A DNA stretch of 64,000 nt from the NCBI RefSeq assembly GCF_000744785.1, contig NZ_JQMO01000003.1, positions 5,146,001-5,210,000 of the forward strand. Reading direction: 5' to 3'. Position numbers and translations under genes: made by a program. Source of the DNA: Kitasatospora azatica KCTC 9699 (GTDB lineage: Bacteria; Actinomycetota; Actinomycetes; Streptomycetales; Streptomycetaceae). This document shows, one piece after another, positions 26,052 through 34,419 of the stretch. Within the stretch, counting starts at the first letter, position 1, and every line of letters starts with the position of its first letter. The notes under the pieces were generated by a model. That model made no database searches. It worked only from the letters and a program-made list of their open reading frames with translations, and had not been told where the DNA came from.

Positions 26052-27341
26052 TCAACTCTCCTGTCCGTCAGCGACAGTGGCGACCTCGGCCACGTCGTAG
26101 AAGCCCTGGCCGTCCAGCCAGCGCAGCGTACCGAGGTCGCGCAGCAGCACCTCGTCCACCTCGTGGGCCAGTGACACCGCCAGCGGGTAGGTCGAGTCGT
26201 CCACCGTCGGGGCGATCGAGCCGCCGGGTTCGACCATCATGTGCAGCTCGCGGAAGCTCTCCAGGGCCCGGACCTCCTCCAGCCCGCGGTAGCCGCGCAG
26301 GATGCCCCGGGCCGGCGACACCATGCCGGCCCAGGCCACGCTCCGGCTCATCAGGTAGTCCTCCTGATGGCGCTCCAGGAAGCGTTCGGGACGGGTGAAA
26401 GCGTCGACGGTCCAGCTGATCTGCGACTCGCCGGTGGCACTGTGCGTGTAGCCGGGCAGGTCGAGCCCCGAGATCCGGGCGCCCACCTCGATGATGCACG
26501 GACCTTGCGGGGTCAGCTTGATCTCCACGTGGGCCGGGCCGTGCGCGATGCCGAGTGCGTCGAGGACCTGGAGACCGTAGTCGACGATCTGCTCCTGCAC
26601 CTCGCCCCGGCGCGGCAGCAGTTGACAGGCGACGGCCAGGTCGCGCTTGCCGTTGGCGCTGATCCGATGGGTCTTCCAGATGTCGCAGACGTGGTGGCGG
26701 CCGTCCCGGCTGACCGTGTTCAGCAGGTACTCGGCGCCGACCAGGTACTCCTGCGCCACCACGCCGTCACCGGCCTCCGAGAAGATGTTCTCGCGGCCCG
26801 CGAGGGTGCGCAAGGCCCGCACCGACTCCTCGGGGGTGTCGCACCAGAACACGCCGTCGTTGGCCGCGCTGCGCAGCGGCTTGAGGATCGCCCGGCCGCC
26901 CAGCCGCTGGTGCCAATCGCGCAGTTGGTCCTCGTCGCGGACCAGGATCTGCTCGGCTCCGCGGAGCCCGCTCGCCTTGATCCGTTCGACCATGGCGTAC
27001 TTGTCGCGCCGCGCCCGGCTCAGCGCGGTGCCGTTGGTCGGGATCGGCTGACGGGTGGACAGCTGCTCGCTCAACGCGTCGGCGAGCTCCACGCCGAGCT
27101 CGCCGCCGGCCAGCACCGCCAGCGGTTCGAACGGCTCCAACTGCGCGGCGGTGGCCGCGATGTCGCCGTGGTGCACCAGGTCGGCCAGATAGGGATTGGG
27201 GTCCGGCTTTCCGGCGTAGAGCCGGGGCACCTCGGTGGTGCTCTGGACTCGGACCGGCTCGATCCCGTCCTCGATGAAGGCGGCCGCGAGTCGGCGTGAC
27301 AGGGCATAGGTATCGACGAGAACCACACGCCGGGTAGCCAA
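26052..27341 (-). CDS. ATP-grasp ligase (L-amino-acid ligase-like)
   Basis: 429 residues with a complete ATP-grasp fold. The N-terminal Rossmann-like part is ATRRVVLVDTYAL, the ATP-binding Lys is in GRAILKPLRSAANDG (~150), and the metal-binding motif is CIIEVGARISGLDLPG (~290), again EVGAR rather than EINxR. These enzymes join a carboxylate to an amine through an acyl phosphate. It starts at TTG 27341 with AGAGAGG upstream. First gene of the minus-strand operon ATP-grasp, ATP-grasp-carrier, transferase, and divergent to the MFS gene. An ATP-grasp ligase beside an MFS exporter recalls BacD/BacE of bacilysin. Confidence 0.9.
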   Translation of the reverse strand: MATRRVVLVDTYALSRRLAAAFIEDGIEPVRVQSTTEVPRLYAGKPDPNPYLADLVHHGDIAATAAQLEPFEPLAVLAGGELGVELADALSEQLSTRQPIPTNGTALSRARRDKYAMVERIKASGLRGAEQILVRDEDQLRDWHQRLGGRAILKPLRSAANDGVFWCDTPEESVRALRTLAGRENIFSEAGDGVVAQEYLVGAEYLLNTVSRDGRHHVCDIWKTHRISANGKRDLAVACQLLPRRGEVQEQIVDYGLQVLDALGIAHGPAHVEIKLTPQGPCIIEVGARISGLDLPGYTHSATGESQISWTVDAFTRPERFLERHQEDYLMSRSVAWAGMVSPARGILRGYRGLEEVRALESFRELHMMVEPGGSIAPTVDDSTYPLAVSLAHEVDEVLLRDLGTLRWLDGQGFYDVAEVATVADGQES

Positions 27342-27777
27342 TTGACTGGGCCTCTCTAGCAGCTGGCGATCTGGGGGAGCGAGGGCGGTCGACAGGTAGC
27401 GCAGTAGGAGGCCGTCGACTGAACTCGACGGCCTTGCCCTGCCGGAGAATTGCGCCGGTGAACGGCGCCTGAAGCGCCGTGAAATTCCCCCAGTACTGCG
27501 GCGGTCGACAGCGAATGCCTGACCGGCAATGGGATCTCAACACACCCCCGTGGACCTGTCAACAGCGCTCCGGTCAGCAAGGTTGTCTTGCCAGGGACTC
27601 TTCAAAAAACCTCGAACAGCTTGTACGGTGGAAGTGAAAGCGCACGTCCGGACCGCGTACTGAGGCTCCTTCTCGAGGGGTTCTCCGGCGTTGTCACCAA
27701 CTCCCTTACGCCGTACCGGGGTGCCGCCGAATCGGGGGATCGGGGTTTCGGAAATCAGCGGGCGCGCGAAAGATTTG
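27342..27777. promoter_or_regulatory. Divergent promoter region of left cluster block
   Basis: This 436-base region is free of convincing genes and less GC-rich than its surroundings. On the minus strand TTGACA (complement of 27557-27562), a 17-base spacer and TGAGAT (complement of 27534-27539) form a plausible vegetative promoter for the ATP-grasp operon, leaving a leader of about 190 bases. For the plus strand I see only weak candidates, for example TACGGT near 27620. Confidence 0.45.
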
Positions 27778-28989
27778 ATGTACCGTCAGTTCGGCGGTCT
27801 GCCACGGAGCTTCTGGATCGTCTTCGCCGGCCAGTTCGTGAACCGGATCGGCAGCATGGCGGTGCCATTTCTGGTGCTCTATCTGGGGAACCAAGGCCTT
27901 TCCGCCTCGGACGCGGGGACCGTGCTCGCCGCGGTGGGCCTCGGCGGACTGGTTTCGCAGCCGATGGGCGGCGTGCTGGCCGACCGTTTCGGGCCGCGCA
28001 TCGCCCTGGTGGCAGGGTTGTCGGCCAGTGCCGTGAGCATCGTGCTCCTGGGCGCTGCCCGCGGTCTGCCGACCGTCCTCGCGGCCGCCGTGCTGGTCGG
28101 CGCGGTGGCTGACATCTACCGGCCGGCCGCGGCCGCCCTGGTGGCCGCCGTGGTGCCCGCGCAATCGCGCCCACGGGCCTACAGCCTGATCTACTGGGCG
28201 GTGAACCTGGGGGTCGGGCTCGCCGGGCTGCTCGCGGGTCTGCTCGCCACCTACGGCTACGGCTTGCTCTTCCTGGTCCAGGCAGCCGCGGCCGCGGCCT
28301 TCGCGCTGTTGGTCGCCATCCTGGTGCCCGGGCGGTCCGCGACGGGGTGGTCCCCGCCTGCGACCTCGCGGTCCACGACCGTCGGGCTGTTGCGGGATCG
28401 GCTGTTGCTGGCGCTGATCGGGCTCAACATCGTCAGCGGCCTGATCAATGCTCAGATCACTGTCGGGCTGCCGCTGGCGATCAAGAACAGCGGTCTGTCC
28501 TCGGTGGTCTACGGCGCGGTGTTCATGGTCAGCGGCCTGCTCATCGGTGTACTGCAGCCGCTGCTCGCCGGCTGGCTCGAGCGGTTCGACCGGATCGTGG
28601 TGCTCTCCGTCTCCTGGGCCGTCTTCGGCCTCGGCGTCGCGGCCACCGGTCTGGCGCGCACCGCGCCGGAGTACCTGGCAACCGTGGTCGTGTGGACTCT
28701 CGGCGAGATCGGTGCGGCCAGCTTCGTCGGCGCGATCATCGCGGACCTGGCCCCCGCGCACGCTCAGGGCCGCTATCAGGCAGCCTTCGGCTGGTCCTAC
28801 GCGGCCGCCCAACTGCTCGGCCCGCTCGGCGGCGCCTATCTGTACGGATCGGTCGCGCCCTGGGCCCTGTGGTGGTCCTGCGGGCTGCTCGCCGTCCTCG
28901 GCGCGGCCGGTGGCCTGGCGCTGGTGGCTCCGGTCCGACGCCGGAGCGCTGCGCCCGCTTCCACCCCACTTCTGGAGAACGCACTGTGA
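27778..28989 (+). CDS. MFS transporter (12 helices), probable exporter
   Basis: 403 residues with 12 predicted membrane helices. Motif A lies between helices 2 and 3 (GGVLADRFGPRIALVAG), with a proton-antiport-type helix (AYSLIYWAVNLGVGLAG). It probably exports the cluster product or an intermediate. The start is uncertain: ATG 27778 follows GAAAG, while in-frame upstream starts are possible. Its stop overlaps the GTG of the E1 alpha gene by four bases, so it heads the plus-strand operon MFS, E1 alpha, E1 beta, SDR. It is one of three MFS genes of the cluster, each near an ATP-grasp gene. Confidence 0.9.
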   Translation: MYRQFGGLPRSFWIVFAGQFVNRIGSMAVPFLVLYLGNQGLSASDAGTVLAAVGLGGLVSQPMGGVLADRFGPRIALVAGLSASAVSIVLLGAARGLPTVLAAAVLVGAVADIYRPAAAALVAAVVPAQSRPRAYSLIYWAVNLGVGLAGLLAGLLATYGYGLLFLVQAAAAAAFALLVAILVPGRSATGWSPPATSRSTTVGLLRDRLLLALIGLNIVSGLINAQITVGLPLAIKNSGLSSVVYGAVFMVSGLLIGVLQPLLAGWLERFDRIVVLSVSWAVFGLGVAATGLARTAPEYLATVVVWTLGEIGAASFVGAIIADLAPAHAQGRYQAAFGWSYAAAQLLGPLGGAYLYGSVAPWALWWSCGLLAVLGAAGGLALVAPVRRRSAAPASTPLLENAL

Positions 28990-29993
28990 CTCAAGCCATG
29001 CGCAACCACGGCTCGTACCCACCGACCTCGACCGCGATCGACCTGCTGGAGCTCTACCGGCGGATGCGGGTGCTGCGCCGGATGGACGAGGTGCTCGCCG
29101 AGTTGGTGGCCGACAAGCTGGTCACCGGGCCGATGCACCTCGGGATCGGCCAGGAGGCGACCGGGATCGGTGCCACCGCGGCGCTGCGGCCCGGCGACCT
29201 GGTCACCGCCACGCACCGCCCGCACGCCCAGTACGTGGGCCTCGGTCTGTCGTTGGGACGCACCTTCGCGGAGATGATGGGCCGGGCGGACGGACAGTGC
29301 GGCGGCCGGGCCGGGCACATGCTGATCGCGGACCAGGAGCGCGGCCTCCTCGGCCCGTCCGGGATCGTCGGGCACTCCCTGCTGCTGGCGGTGGGCCACG
29401 GCTTCGCCCAGCGGCGGGCCGGGCAGGGCGCCGTCACGCTCTGCGTGACCGGTGACGGTGCGGTCAACTCCGGTGCCTTCAACGAGGCGTTGAACATGAT
29501 GGCGCTGTGGCAGCTGCCGGTCGTGGTCCTGGTGGAGAACAACGGCTACGGCCTGAGCGTGCGCCTGGACCGGCACTCCCGCGAGACCGAGCTGTACAAG
29601 CGGGCGGCCGGCTACGGAGTACCCGGAGTACTGGTGGACGGGAACGACGTCGAGGCGGTGCGCGACGTGGTCTCGGCGGCCGCCGAACGGGCCCGTGCCG
29701 CGCAGGGGCCGACCCTGGTGGAGGCGCTGACCTTCCGCAACACCGGCTTCTCCAGCTCCGACCGCGGCGGCTACCAGGACCCGGGCGAGGGCGCGGAGTT
29801 CACCGATCCGCTGGAACTCGCGGCCCGGCGTCTGGTGGCCGGCGGCACCACGGCGGCGCGACTGGCCGAGGTGGACCAGCGCGCGGCCCAGGAGGTCGAG
29901 GAGGCGGTGGTGTTCGCCAAGGCGAGCCCGTGGCCGGATCCGGCGGAGCTGTTCGAGTACGCGGCCAAGTGGGACCAGGGAGCGCTGCTGTGA
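28986..29993 (+). CDS. Thiamine-diphosphate-dependent dehydrogenase E1 alpha subunit (PDH/acetoin type)
   Basis: 335 residues, the standard length. The ThDP-binding motif runs from GDGAVNSGAFNEALNM (~160) to VENNGYG. The N-terminus carries the active-site HLGIGQEATGIGA and THRPHAQY segments. E1 enzymes decarboxylate a 2-keto acid and pass the acyl unit to a lipoyl group. No E2 or E3 gene is nearby, so here the acceptor could be a carrier protein, as proposed for the two-carbon loading systems of naphthyridinomycin-type clusters; this is inference. GTG 28986 overlaps the MFS stop (GTGA), with GGAGA upstream. Confidence 0.93.
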   Translation: MTQAMRNHGSYPPTSTAIDLLELYRRMRVLRRMDEVLAELVADKLVTGPMHLGIGQEATGIGATAALRPGDLVTATHRPHAQYVGLGLSLGRTFAEMMGRADGQCGGRAGHMLIADQERGLLGPSGIVGHSLLLAVGHGFAQRRAGQGAVTLCVTGDGAVNSGAFNEALNMMALWQLPVVVLVENNGYGLSVRLDRHSRETELYKRAAGYGVPGVLVDGNDVEAVRDVVSAAAERARAAQGPTLVEALTFRNTGFSSSDRGGYQDPGEGAEFTDPLELAARRLVAGGTTAARLAEVDQRAAQEVEEAVVFAKASPWPDPAELFEYAAKWDQGALL

Positions 29994-30988
29994 CGGGGAC
30001 GACGACCGCCAGGATGACGTACGCGCAGGCGCTGAACGACGCGCTGCGCCTCGAGATGCTGGCCGACGATCGGGTGGTCGTGCTCGGTGAGGACGTCGGC
30101 CGCTACGGCGGCGTCTTCTCGGTGACCCGGGGCCTGATGGACGAGTTCGGCGCCGACCGGGTGCTGGACACGCCGATCTCCGAGAACGGGATCGTCGGCG
30201 CGGCGATGGGCATGGCGATGAGCGGCCTGCGGCCGGTGGTCGAGATCATGTACACCGACTTCCTCTGCCTGGCCTTGGACAGCATCGCCAACGGCGTCGC
30301 AGCCTTCCCGTTCGCCTACAACGGGCAGGTGACCATGCCGGTGGTGGTGCGCACCCAGGGCGGAGCCGGGATCAACGCCGGTCCTCAGCACTCGAAGTCC
30401 CTGGAGGCCTGGACCGCCCACCTGCCCGGTCTGCACACCGTGCTCCCGAGCAACCCGGCGGACGCCAAGGGCCTGCTGACCGCGGCGCTGCGCTCCGACG
30501 AACCGGTGATCCTGGTGGAGCACAAGCTGCTCTACTCGACCGAGGGCGAGGTCCCGTCGGGGGAGCACCTGGTGCCCCTGGGGACGGCCCAGGTGGTCCG
30601 CCCCGGCACTGACGCGACCGTGCTCGCGCTGTCCCGGATGGTGCCCGAGGCACTGGTGGCGGCGGCCCGGCTCGCCGAGCAGGGCCTGGACTGCGAAGTG
30701 GTCGACGTGCGATCGCTGCGACCGCTGGACGTGGCCACGCTGGCCGCCTCCGCGCGCCGGACCGGACGCGTGGTCGTCGCGGCAGAGGCGTGGGTCCGGT
30801 ACGGACCGTCGGCGGAGATCGCGGCGGCCGTGACCGAGAGCGCGTTCGACGACCTGCGTGCACCCGTGGTCCGGCTGGGCTCGCTCGGCGTTCCCTACCC
30901 CGCGAGTCCCGCACTGGAGCAGGCCGTGCTGCCCGACGCCGCGGCGATCCAGCAGGCGGTCGAGCAGCTGGTCAAACGCACTCCCTGA
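29990..30988 (+). CDS. Thiamine-diphosphate-dependent dehydrogenase E1 beta subunit
   Basis: 332 residues, full length. The beta-subunit signatures are LGEDVGRYGGVFSVTRGL with the ThDP-activating Glu, DTPISENGIVGAAMGMAMSG, and the C-terminal transketolase domain with EVVDVRSLRPLD. It pairs with the alpha subunit to form the heterotetramer. GTG 29990 overlaps the alpha stop by four bases, giving equal synthesis. The next gene (SDR) follows 52 bases later. Confidence 0.93.
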   Translation: MTGTTTARMTYAQALNDALRLEMLADDRVVVLGEDVGRYGGVFSVTRGLMDEFGADRVLDTPISENGIVGAAMGMAMSGLRPVVEIMYTDFLCLALDSIANGVAAFPFAYNGQVTMPVVVRTQGGAGINAGPQHSKSLEAWTAHLPGLHTVLPSNPADAKGLLTAALRSDEPVILVEHKLLYSTEGEVPSGEHLVPLGTAQVVRPGTDATVLALSRMVPEALVAAARLAEQGLDCEVVDVRSLRPLDVATLAASARRTGRVVVAAEAWVRYGPSAEIAAAVTESAFDDLRAPVVRLGSLGVPYPASPALEQAVLPDAAAIQQAVEQLVKRTP

Positions 30989-31040
30989 GCGCACCGGCTG
31001 AGGCAGTAGCAGACCAACACCCATGGAACGGAGCACCCAG

Positions 31041-31802
31041 GTGCGCTTTCTCGACAAGTCCGTCCTGGTGACCGGTGGCGGCACCGGGATCGGCCGGACG
31101 ACCGCGCTGGCATTCGCGGCGGCCGGCGCCCGGGTCACCGTTTCCGGTCGGCGGCCCGAGCCGCTGGCCGAGACGGTGGCGCTGATCGAGGCCGCCGGCG
31201 GCTCCGCCGTCGCGCTGCCGGCCGACATCACCGAGGAGTCCGAAGTCGCCGCGCTGGTCGAGCAGGTGATCGCCCGTCACGGCCGTTTGGACGTCGCCTG
31301 CAACAACGCCGGCGTGCCCGGATCGGGGCGCCGGCTCCACGAGTTCGGCCTCGCGGACTGGCGCCGGATCACCGACACCAACCTGCAGGGCGTCTGGCTC
31401 TCGATGAAGTACGAGATCCAGGCCATGCTTCAGCAGGAGGGCGGCGGAGCGGTGGTGAATGTGGCCTCGATCGCCGGCCTGGTGGGATACCTGGACGCGG
31501 CTCCGTACACCGCGGCCAAGCACGGCGTGGTCGGGCTGACCCGAAGCAGTGCGATCGACTACGGGCCCAAGGGAGTTCGGGTCAATGCGGTCTGTCCCGG
31601 GCCGGTCTTGACGCCGATGCTGGAACAGGCCCGTCGTGACCGGGGCCCGAGCGCCGACGAGTTCTATCTGCGCAACATCCCGTTGGGACGGCTGTGCCGA
31701 CCCGAGGAGGTCGCCTCGGCCATCCTGTGGCTCTCCTCGGACGAGGCCTCCTACATCACCGGGCAGGCGCTGGGTGTCGACGGCGGCTGGACCGCGCACT
31801 GA
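31041..31802 (+). CDS. SDR-family NAD(P)-dependent oxidoreductase
   Basis: 253 residues, classical SDR. The cofactor loop is TGGGTGIGRTTA, followed by NNAG (~90), catalytic Ser in VASIAG (~138) and YTAAK (~150). The last stretch SYITGQALGVDGGW is typical of FabG-like members. It reduces a ketone or oxidises an alcohol; the substrate is unknown but may come from the E1 pair. I chose GTG 31041 because GGAG lies seven bases before it, while ATG 31023 has no ribosome binding site. Confidence 0.93.
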   Translation: MRFLDKSVLVTGGGTGIGRTTALAFAAAGARVTVSGRRPEPLAETVALIEAAGGSAVALPADITEESEVAALVEQVIARHGRLDVACNNAGVPGSGRRLHEFGLADWRRITDTNLQGVWLSMKYEIQAMLQQEGGGAVVNVASIAGLVGYLDAAPYTAAKHGVVGLTRSSAIDYGPKGVRVNAVCPGPVLTPMLEQARRDRGPSADEFYLRNIPLGRLCRPEEVASAILWLSSDEASYITGQALGVDGGWTAH

Positions 31803-31810
31803 TCCGGATC

Positions 31811-31843
31811 ATGGGGCGGCCTCCGGCCGGGCGGCCGCCCCAT
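31811..31843. terminator. Bidirectional hairpin terminator
   Basis: An 11-base perfect stem (31811-31821 with 31833-31843) and an 11-base GC-rich loop lie between the convergent SDR and hydrolase genes. Confidence 0.7.
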
Positions 31844-31852
31844 GATGGGGTG

Positions 31853-32824
31853 TCAGTTCCTGGCGAACGCCCGGCGCAGCGCGGCGCTCTGCTCGGCCAG
31901 CGCCCGCACCGAGAGCCCCGCATGCGGAACCGCGGCATCGAAGCTGTGGAACCCGCCCGCGAAGTGGTGGAGTTCGACCGAGACGCCGTCCTCCAGCATC
32001 CGGGCCGCGTACGCGATGCCCTCGTCGCGCAGCGCGTCCACCTCGGCGACCAGGACGTAGGCGGGGGCGACACCGGTGAAGTCGACCCGTCGAGCGGGGA
32101 CCGCGTACGGGTCCTCGGTCCCGAAGGCGGGGCCCAGGTAGTGCCGCCACATGTGGTGGCTGTCCTCGATGTGCCAGGCCGCGGTCCGCGGGTAGCGGCG
32201 CATCGAGTCGGAGTCCAAGCGGTCGTCCAGGGCGGGGAAGAGCAGGAGTTGCAGCACCAGTTCGGGGCCCTGGCGGTCCCGGCACATCAGTGCGGTGGCG
32301 GCCGCCAGGGTGCCGCCGGCGCTGCTGCCGCCGATCGCGATCCGCCCGGCGTCCAGGCTCAGCGACTCGGCCTCGGCGGCGACCCAGCGGACCGCCGCGT
32401 AGCAGTCCTCGGTCGGTGCCGGGAACGGGTTCTCGGGCGGTCGGCGGTATTCGACCGAGACGATGGCGCAGTCCGTGTCCAACGCGAGTGCGAGCAGGCG
32501 GTCGTGCTCGGTCTCGAGGTCTCCGGCGACGAATGCTCCGCCGTGGAAATAGATCAGGACCGGCGCCGACTCCTGGAGCCCGTCCGGGCGGTAGATCCGC
32601 ACCGGTATCCGCCGGCCGTCCTCGGGGACGGTGAAGCTGGTGTCCTCGGTCCGTACCGAGGCCTCGGCGGGAGCCTTTCCGCGGAGCGCTCGGGAGATCT
32701 TGACGGATCTGGCGAAATTGCGCCGCGATCCGAGCGGGTCGGCGAAAGCCACATAGGGCTGGAGCTGGGCTGCCCTGGCCAGTTCGGAATCCAGCCGGTC
32801 CGCATTTCCGGTATTCAACGTCAT
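31853..32824 (-). CDS. Alpha/beta-hydrolase of the hormone-sensitive lipase (HSL) family
   Basis: 323 residues. The HSL oxyanion motif HGGAFVAGD (~95), nucleophile GGSSAGG (Ser ~167), an Asp in AEVDALRDEG (~265) and His in GGFHSFD (~295) form a complete catalytic set. It hydrolyses an ester, thioester or lactone. It is a paralogue of the hydrolase at 38197 and shares the string HGGAFVAGDLETE with it. ATG 32824 was preferred; a TTG six bases upstream is an alternative, and no strong ribosome binding site is seen for either. It is transcribed alone, divergent from the next operon. Confidence 0.92.
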   Translation of the reverse strand: MTLNTGNADRLDSELARAAQLQPYVAFADPLGSRRNFARSVKISRALRGKAPAEASVRTEDTSFTVPEDGRRIPVRIYRPDGLQESAPVLIYFHGGAFVAGDLETEHDRLLALALDTDCAIVSVEYRRPPENPFPAPTEDCYAAVRWVAAEAESLSLDAGRIAIGGSSAGGTLAAATALMCRDRQGPELVLQLLLFPALDDRLDSDSMRRYPRTAAWHIEDSHHMWRHYLGPAFGTEDPYAVPARRVDFTGVAPAYVLVAEVDALRDEGIAYAARMLEDGVSVELHHFAGGFHSFDAAVPHAGLSVRALAEQSAALRRAFARN

Positions 32825-33282
32825 GGTCAAGACTCTACCGGCTGAGCGACTTGTTCAGGCAGACCGGCCGACAAACCGGCCGCCCGCCGATGATCCGGTT
32901 CCGGACCTGAGGTCGGGCGACGAGGCTCATGCACGTAGCGTAGTGACCATGGTCCAGTAGGTCCGATTTTGTCGAGTTTGACGGCTCGTCAGGACTGGAC
33001 GGACTGGTCGCGTCTCACCCTCCGTGGGTTCAACTGGCCCAAAATATACGGAGACTGACGATCCACATACCTATTGACAGGCTCACGGTCGGCTGACTAC
33101 GGTGCTATTGGCAATGAGGCGAGCCATCGCGGGGGGCGGTCGTTCGGATTGTTCATCCCTTTGCCATTCGCGCATCGCTCAGTCGAATCCAAGCAGCTTT
33201 ATCGGCGCCTTACCCATAGGCTCCGAAGCGAGCTGCTTTCTCGTATGCCTACCGGCAACCAGACGTTTGGGACTGACTCACC
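32825..33282. promoter_or_regulatory. Divergent regulatory region, relatively AT-rich
   Basis: This 458-base stretch without a convincing gene separates the HSL hydrolase from the six-gene plus-strand operon. It is visibly richer in A and T than the coding DNA. The best element is TTGACA at 33074-33079, an 18-base spacer and TACGGT at 33098-33103, a near-consensus vegetative promoter reading rightward and giving a leader of about 175 bases. No clear operator palindrome was seen. Confidence 0.55.
33074..33103 (+). promoter_or_regulatory. Sigma-HrdB-like promoter for the central operon
   Basis: TTGACA (-35) and TACGGT (-10) are separated by 18 bases, upstream of the ICMT-like gene. The -35 is a perfect match and the -10 keeps TAxxxT, a good match for Streptomyces housekeeping promoters. 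Confidence 0.55.
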
Positions 33283-34419
33283 ATGGGAACTACAGCCCAG
33301 CTCACCATAGATACTCTTCTTGTCCTCGGATTCGGAGTCCAGCATTCCGTGCTGGCGACTCTGCGAGTCAAGCGCGTGGTCAAGGCGAAAACCGGAATGG
33401 AGGCGCTGGCCTGGCGTTCCGTCGAGTCGCTTTCCAACGTGCTCTACATCCTCTGCGCCGGCGCGCTCTGGCAGCACACCAGCAACGTGGTGTGGCACCT
33501 GAGCGGCGTGCCGATGGTCGTGATGCTCGTCCTCGCAGTCGCCCACTGGCTGTGGTACTGGCAGCTGCACCTGTTCGAGTACGACTGCGGACTGGCCTTC
33601 GGATCGACCACCCTGGTGGCGCAGATCGCCGGCGCCCAGGGCCCGAAGCTGATCTCCTGGAAGGTCGGCAGCCGCCGCTGGATCCGCTTCCCGGTGCACA
33701 CCGCGTTCTTCGGCATGTTCTTCTGCCTGCCGACCATGACGACCGACCTGCTCCTGCTGGCCGTGGTCCTCAACATCTACAACGTGATCGGCAGCATCCT
33801 CTACGACAAGCGCCTGATCACGCTGGCGGGCGACGCCTACCGTCCCTACCTGGACGTGACCGGTCTGATCTGGCCGCCCGTCTACCGGATGCCGCGCGGT
33901 GCCGCCGACCTGGAGATGCCCGCCCCGCAGCACTGGCGCAAGCCGCTCATGCACCTGCCCGGCCTGGTCGTCGGAATCGGCCTCGGTGTGCTCTACCACT
34001 TCCTGATCGGCGCCAAGGCGGACACCCCGATCGAGATGGCCAAGGCCGGCGGCGCCGGTCTGCTGGCGGCCGTGCTCTCCGGCCTGGTGATCGGCACGAT
34101 CAGCAAGCCCGAGGCCAAGGACTGGGGTCAGCAGCAGACCGACCTCTCCACCACGGTCGCCCTCTCCGCCGCCATCGGCGTGGTCACCTGGGCCACCATC
34201 GGCTGGGTCCAGACCGGTTCGGCCCCGGCGTTCACCGCCTTCCTGCCGCTCTGGTTCACCGTGCAGTACCTCGGCCACGTCTTCGCGTTCCTCGCCAACC
34301 GCAAGAAGTGGTCGGTGAGCCTGATCCCGGTCGAGACCACCGCGGCCACCGCCGCGCAGCCTGCCAAGTCTGCCTCCGTCCCGGTCGCGGCTGCCGTCGC
34401 TGAGCCCCGGAGCGTCTGA
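33283..34419 (+). CDS. ICMT/NnrU-like integral membrane protein
   Basis: 378 residues with about nine predicted helices. The N-terminal half carries FGVQHSVLATLRVKR, like the QHS region of NnrU and methanethiol S-methyltransferase (MddA) proteins. It also has a later segment ending in GDAYRPYLDVTG, similar to the cytosolic methyltransferase end of isoprenylcysteine methyltransferases. The C-terminal ~150 residues form an extra hydrophobic domain. A membrane methyltransferase or an electron-transfer-related role is possible; NnrU itself was named in nitric-oxide metabolism, which is notable here. Start ATG 33283 has only a weak GGGA upstream. The stop overlaps the next ATG by one base. Confidence 0.75.
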   Translation: MGTTAQLTIDTLLVLGFGVQHSVLATLRVKRVVKAKTGMEALAWRSVESLSNVLYILCAGALWQHTSNVVWHLSGVPMVVMLVLAVAHWLWYWQLHLFEYDCGLAFGSTTLVAQIAGAQGPKLISWKVGSRRWIRFPVHTAFFGMFFCLPTMTTDLLLLAVVLNIYNVIGSILYDKRLITLAGDAYRPYLDVTGLIWPPVYRMPRGAADLEMPAPQHWRKPLMHLPGLVVGIGLGVLYHFLIGAKADTPIEMAKAGGAGLLAAVLSGLVIGTISKPEAKDWGQQQTDLSTTVALSAAIGVVTWATIGWVQTGSAPAFTAFLPLWFTVQYLGHVFAFLANRKKWSVSLIPVETTAATAAQPAKSASVPVAAAVAEPRSV

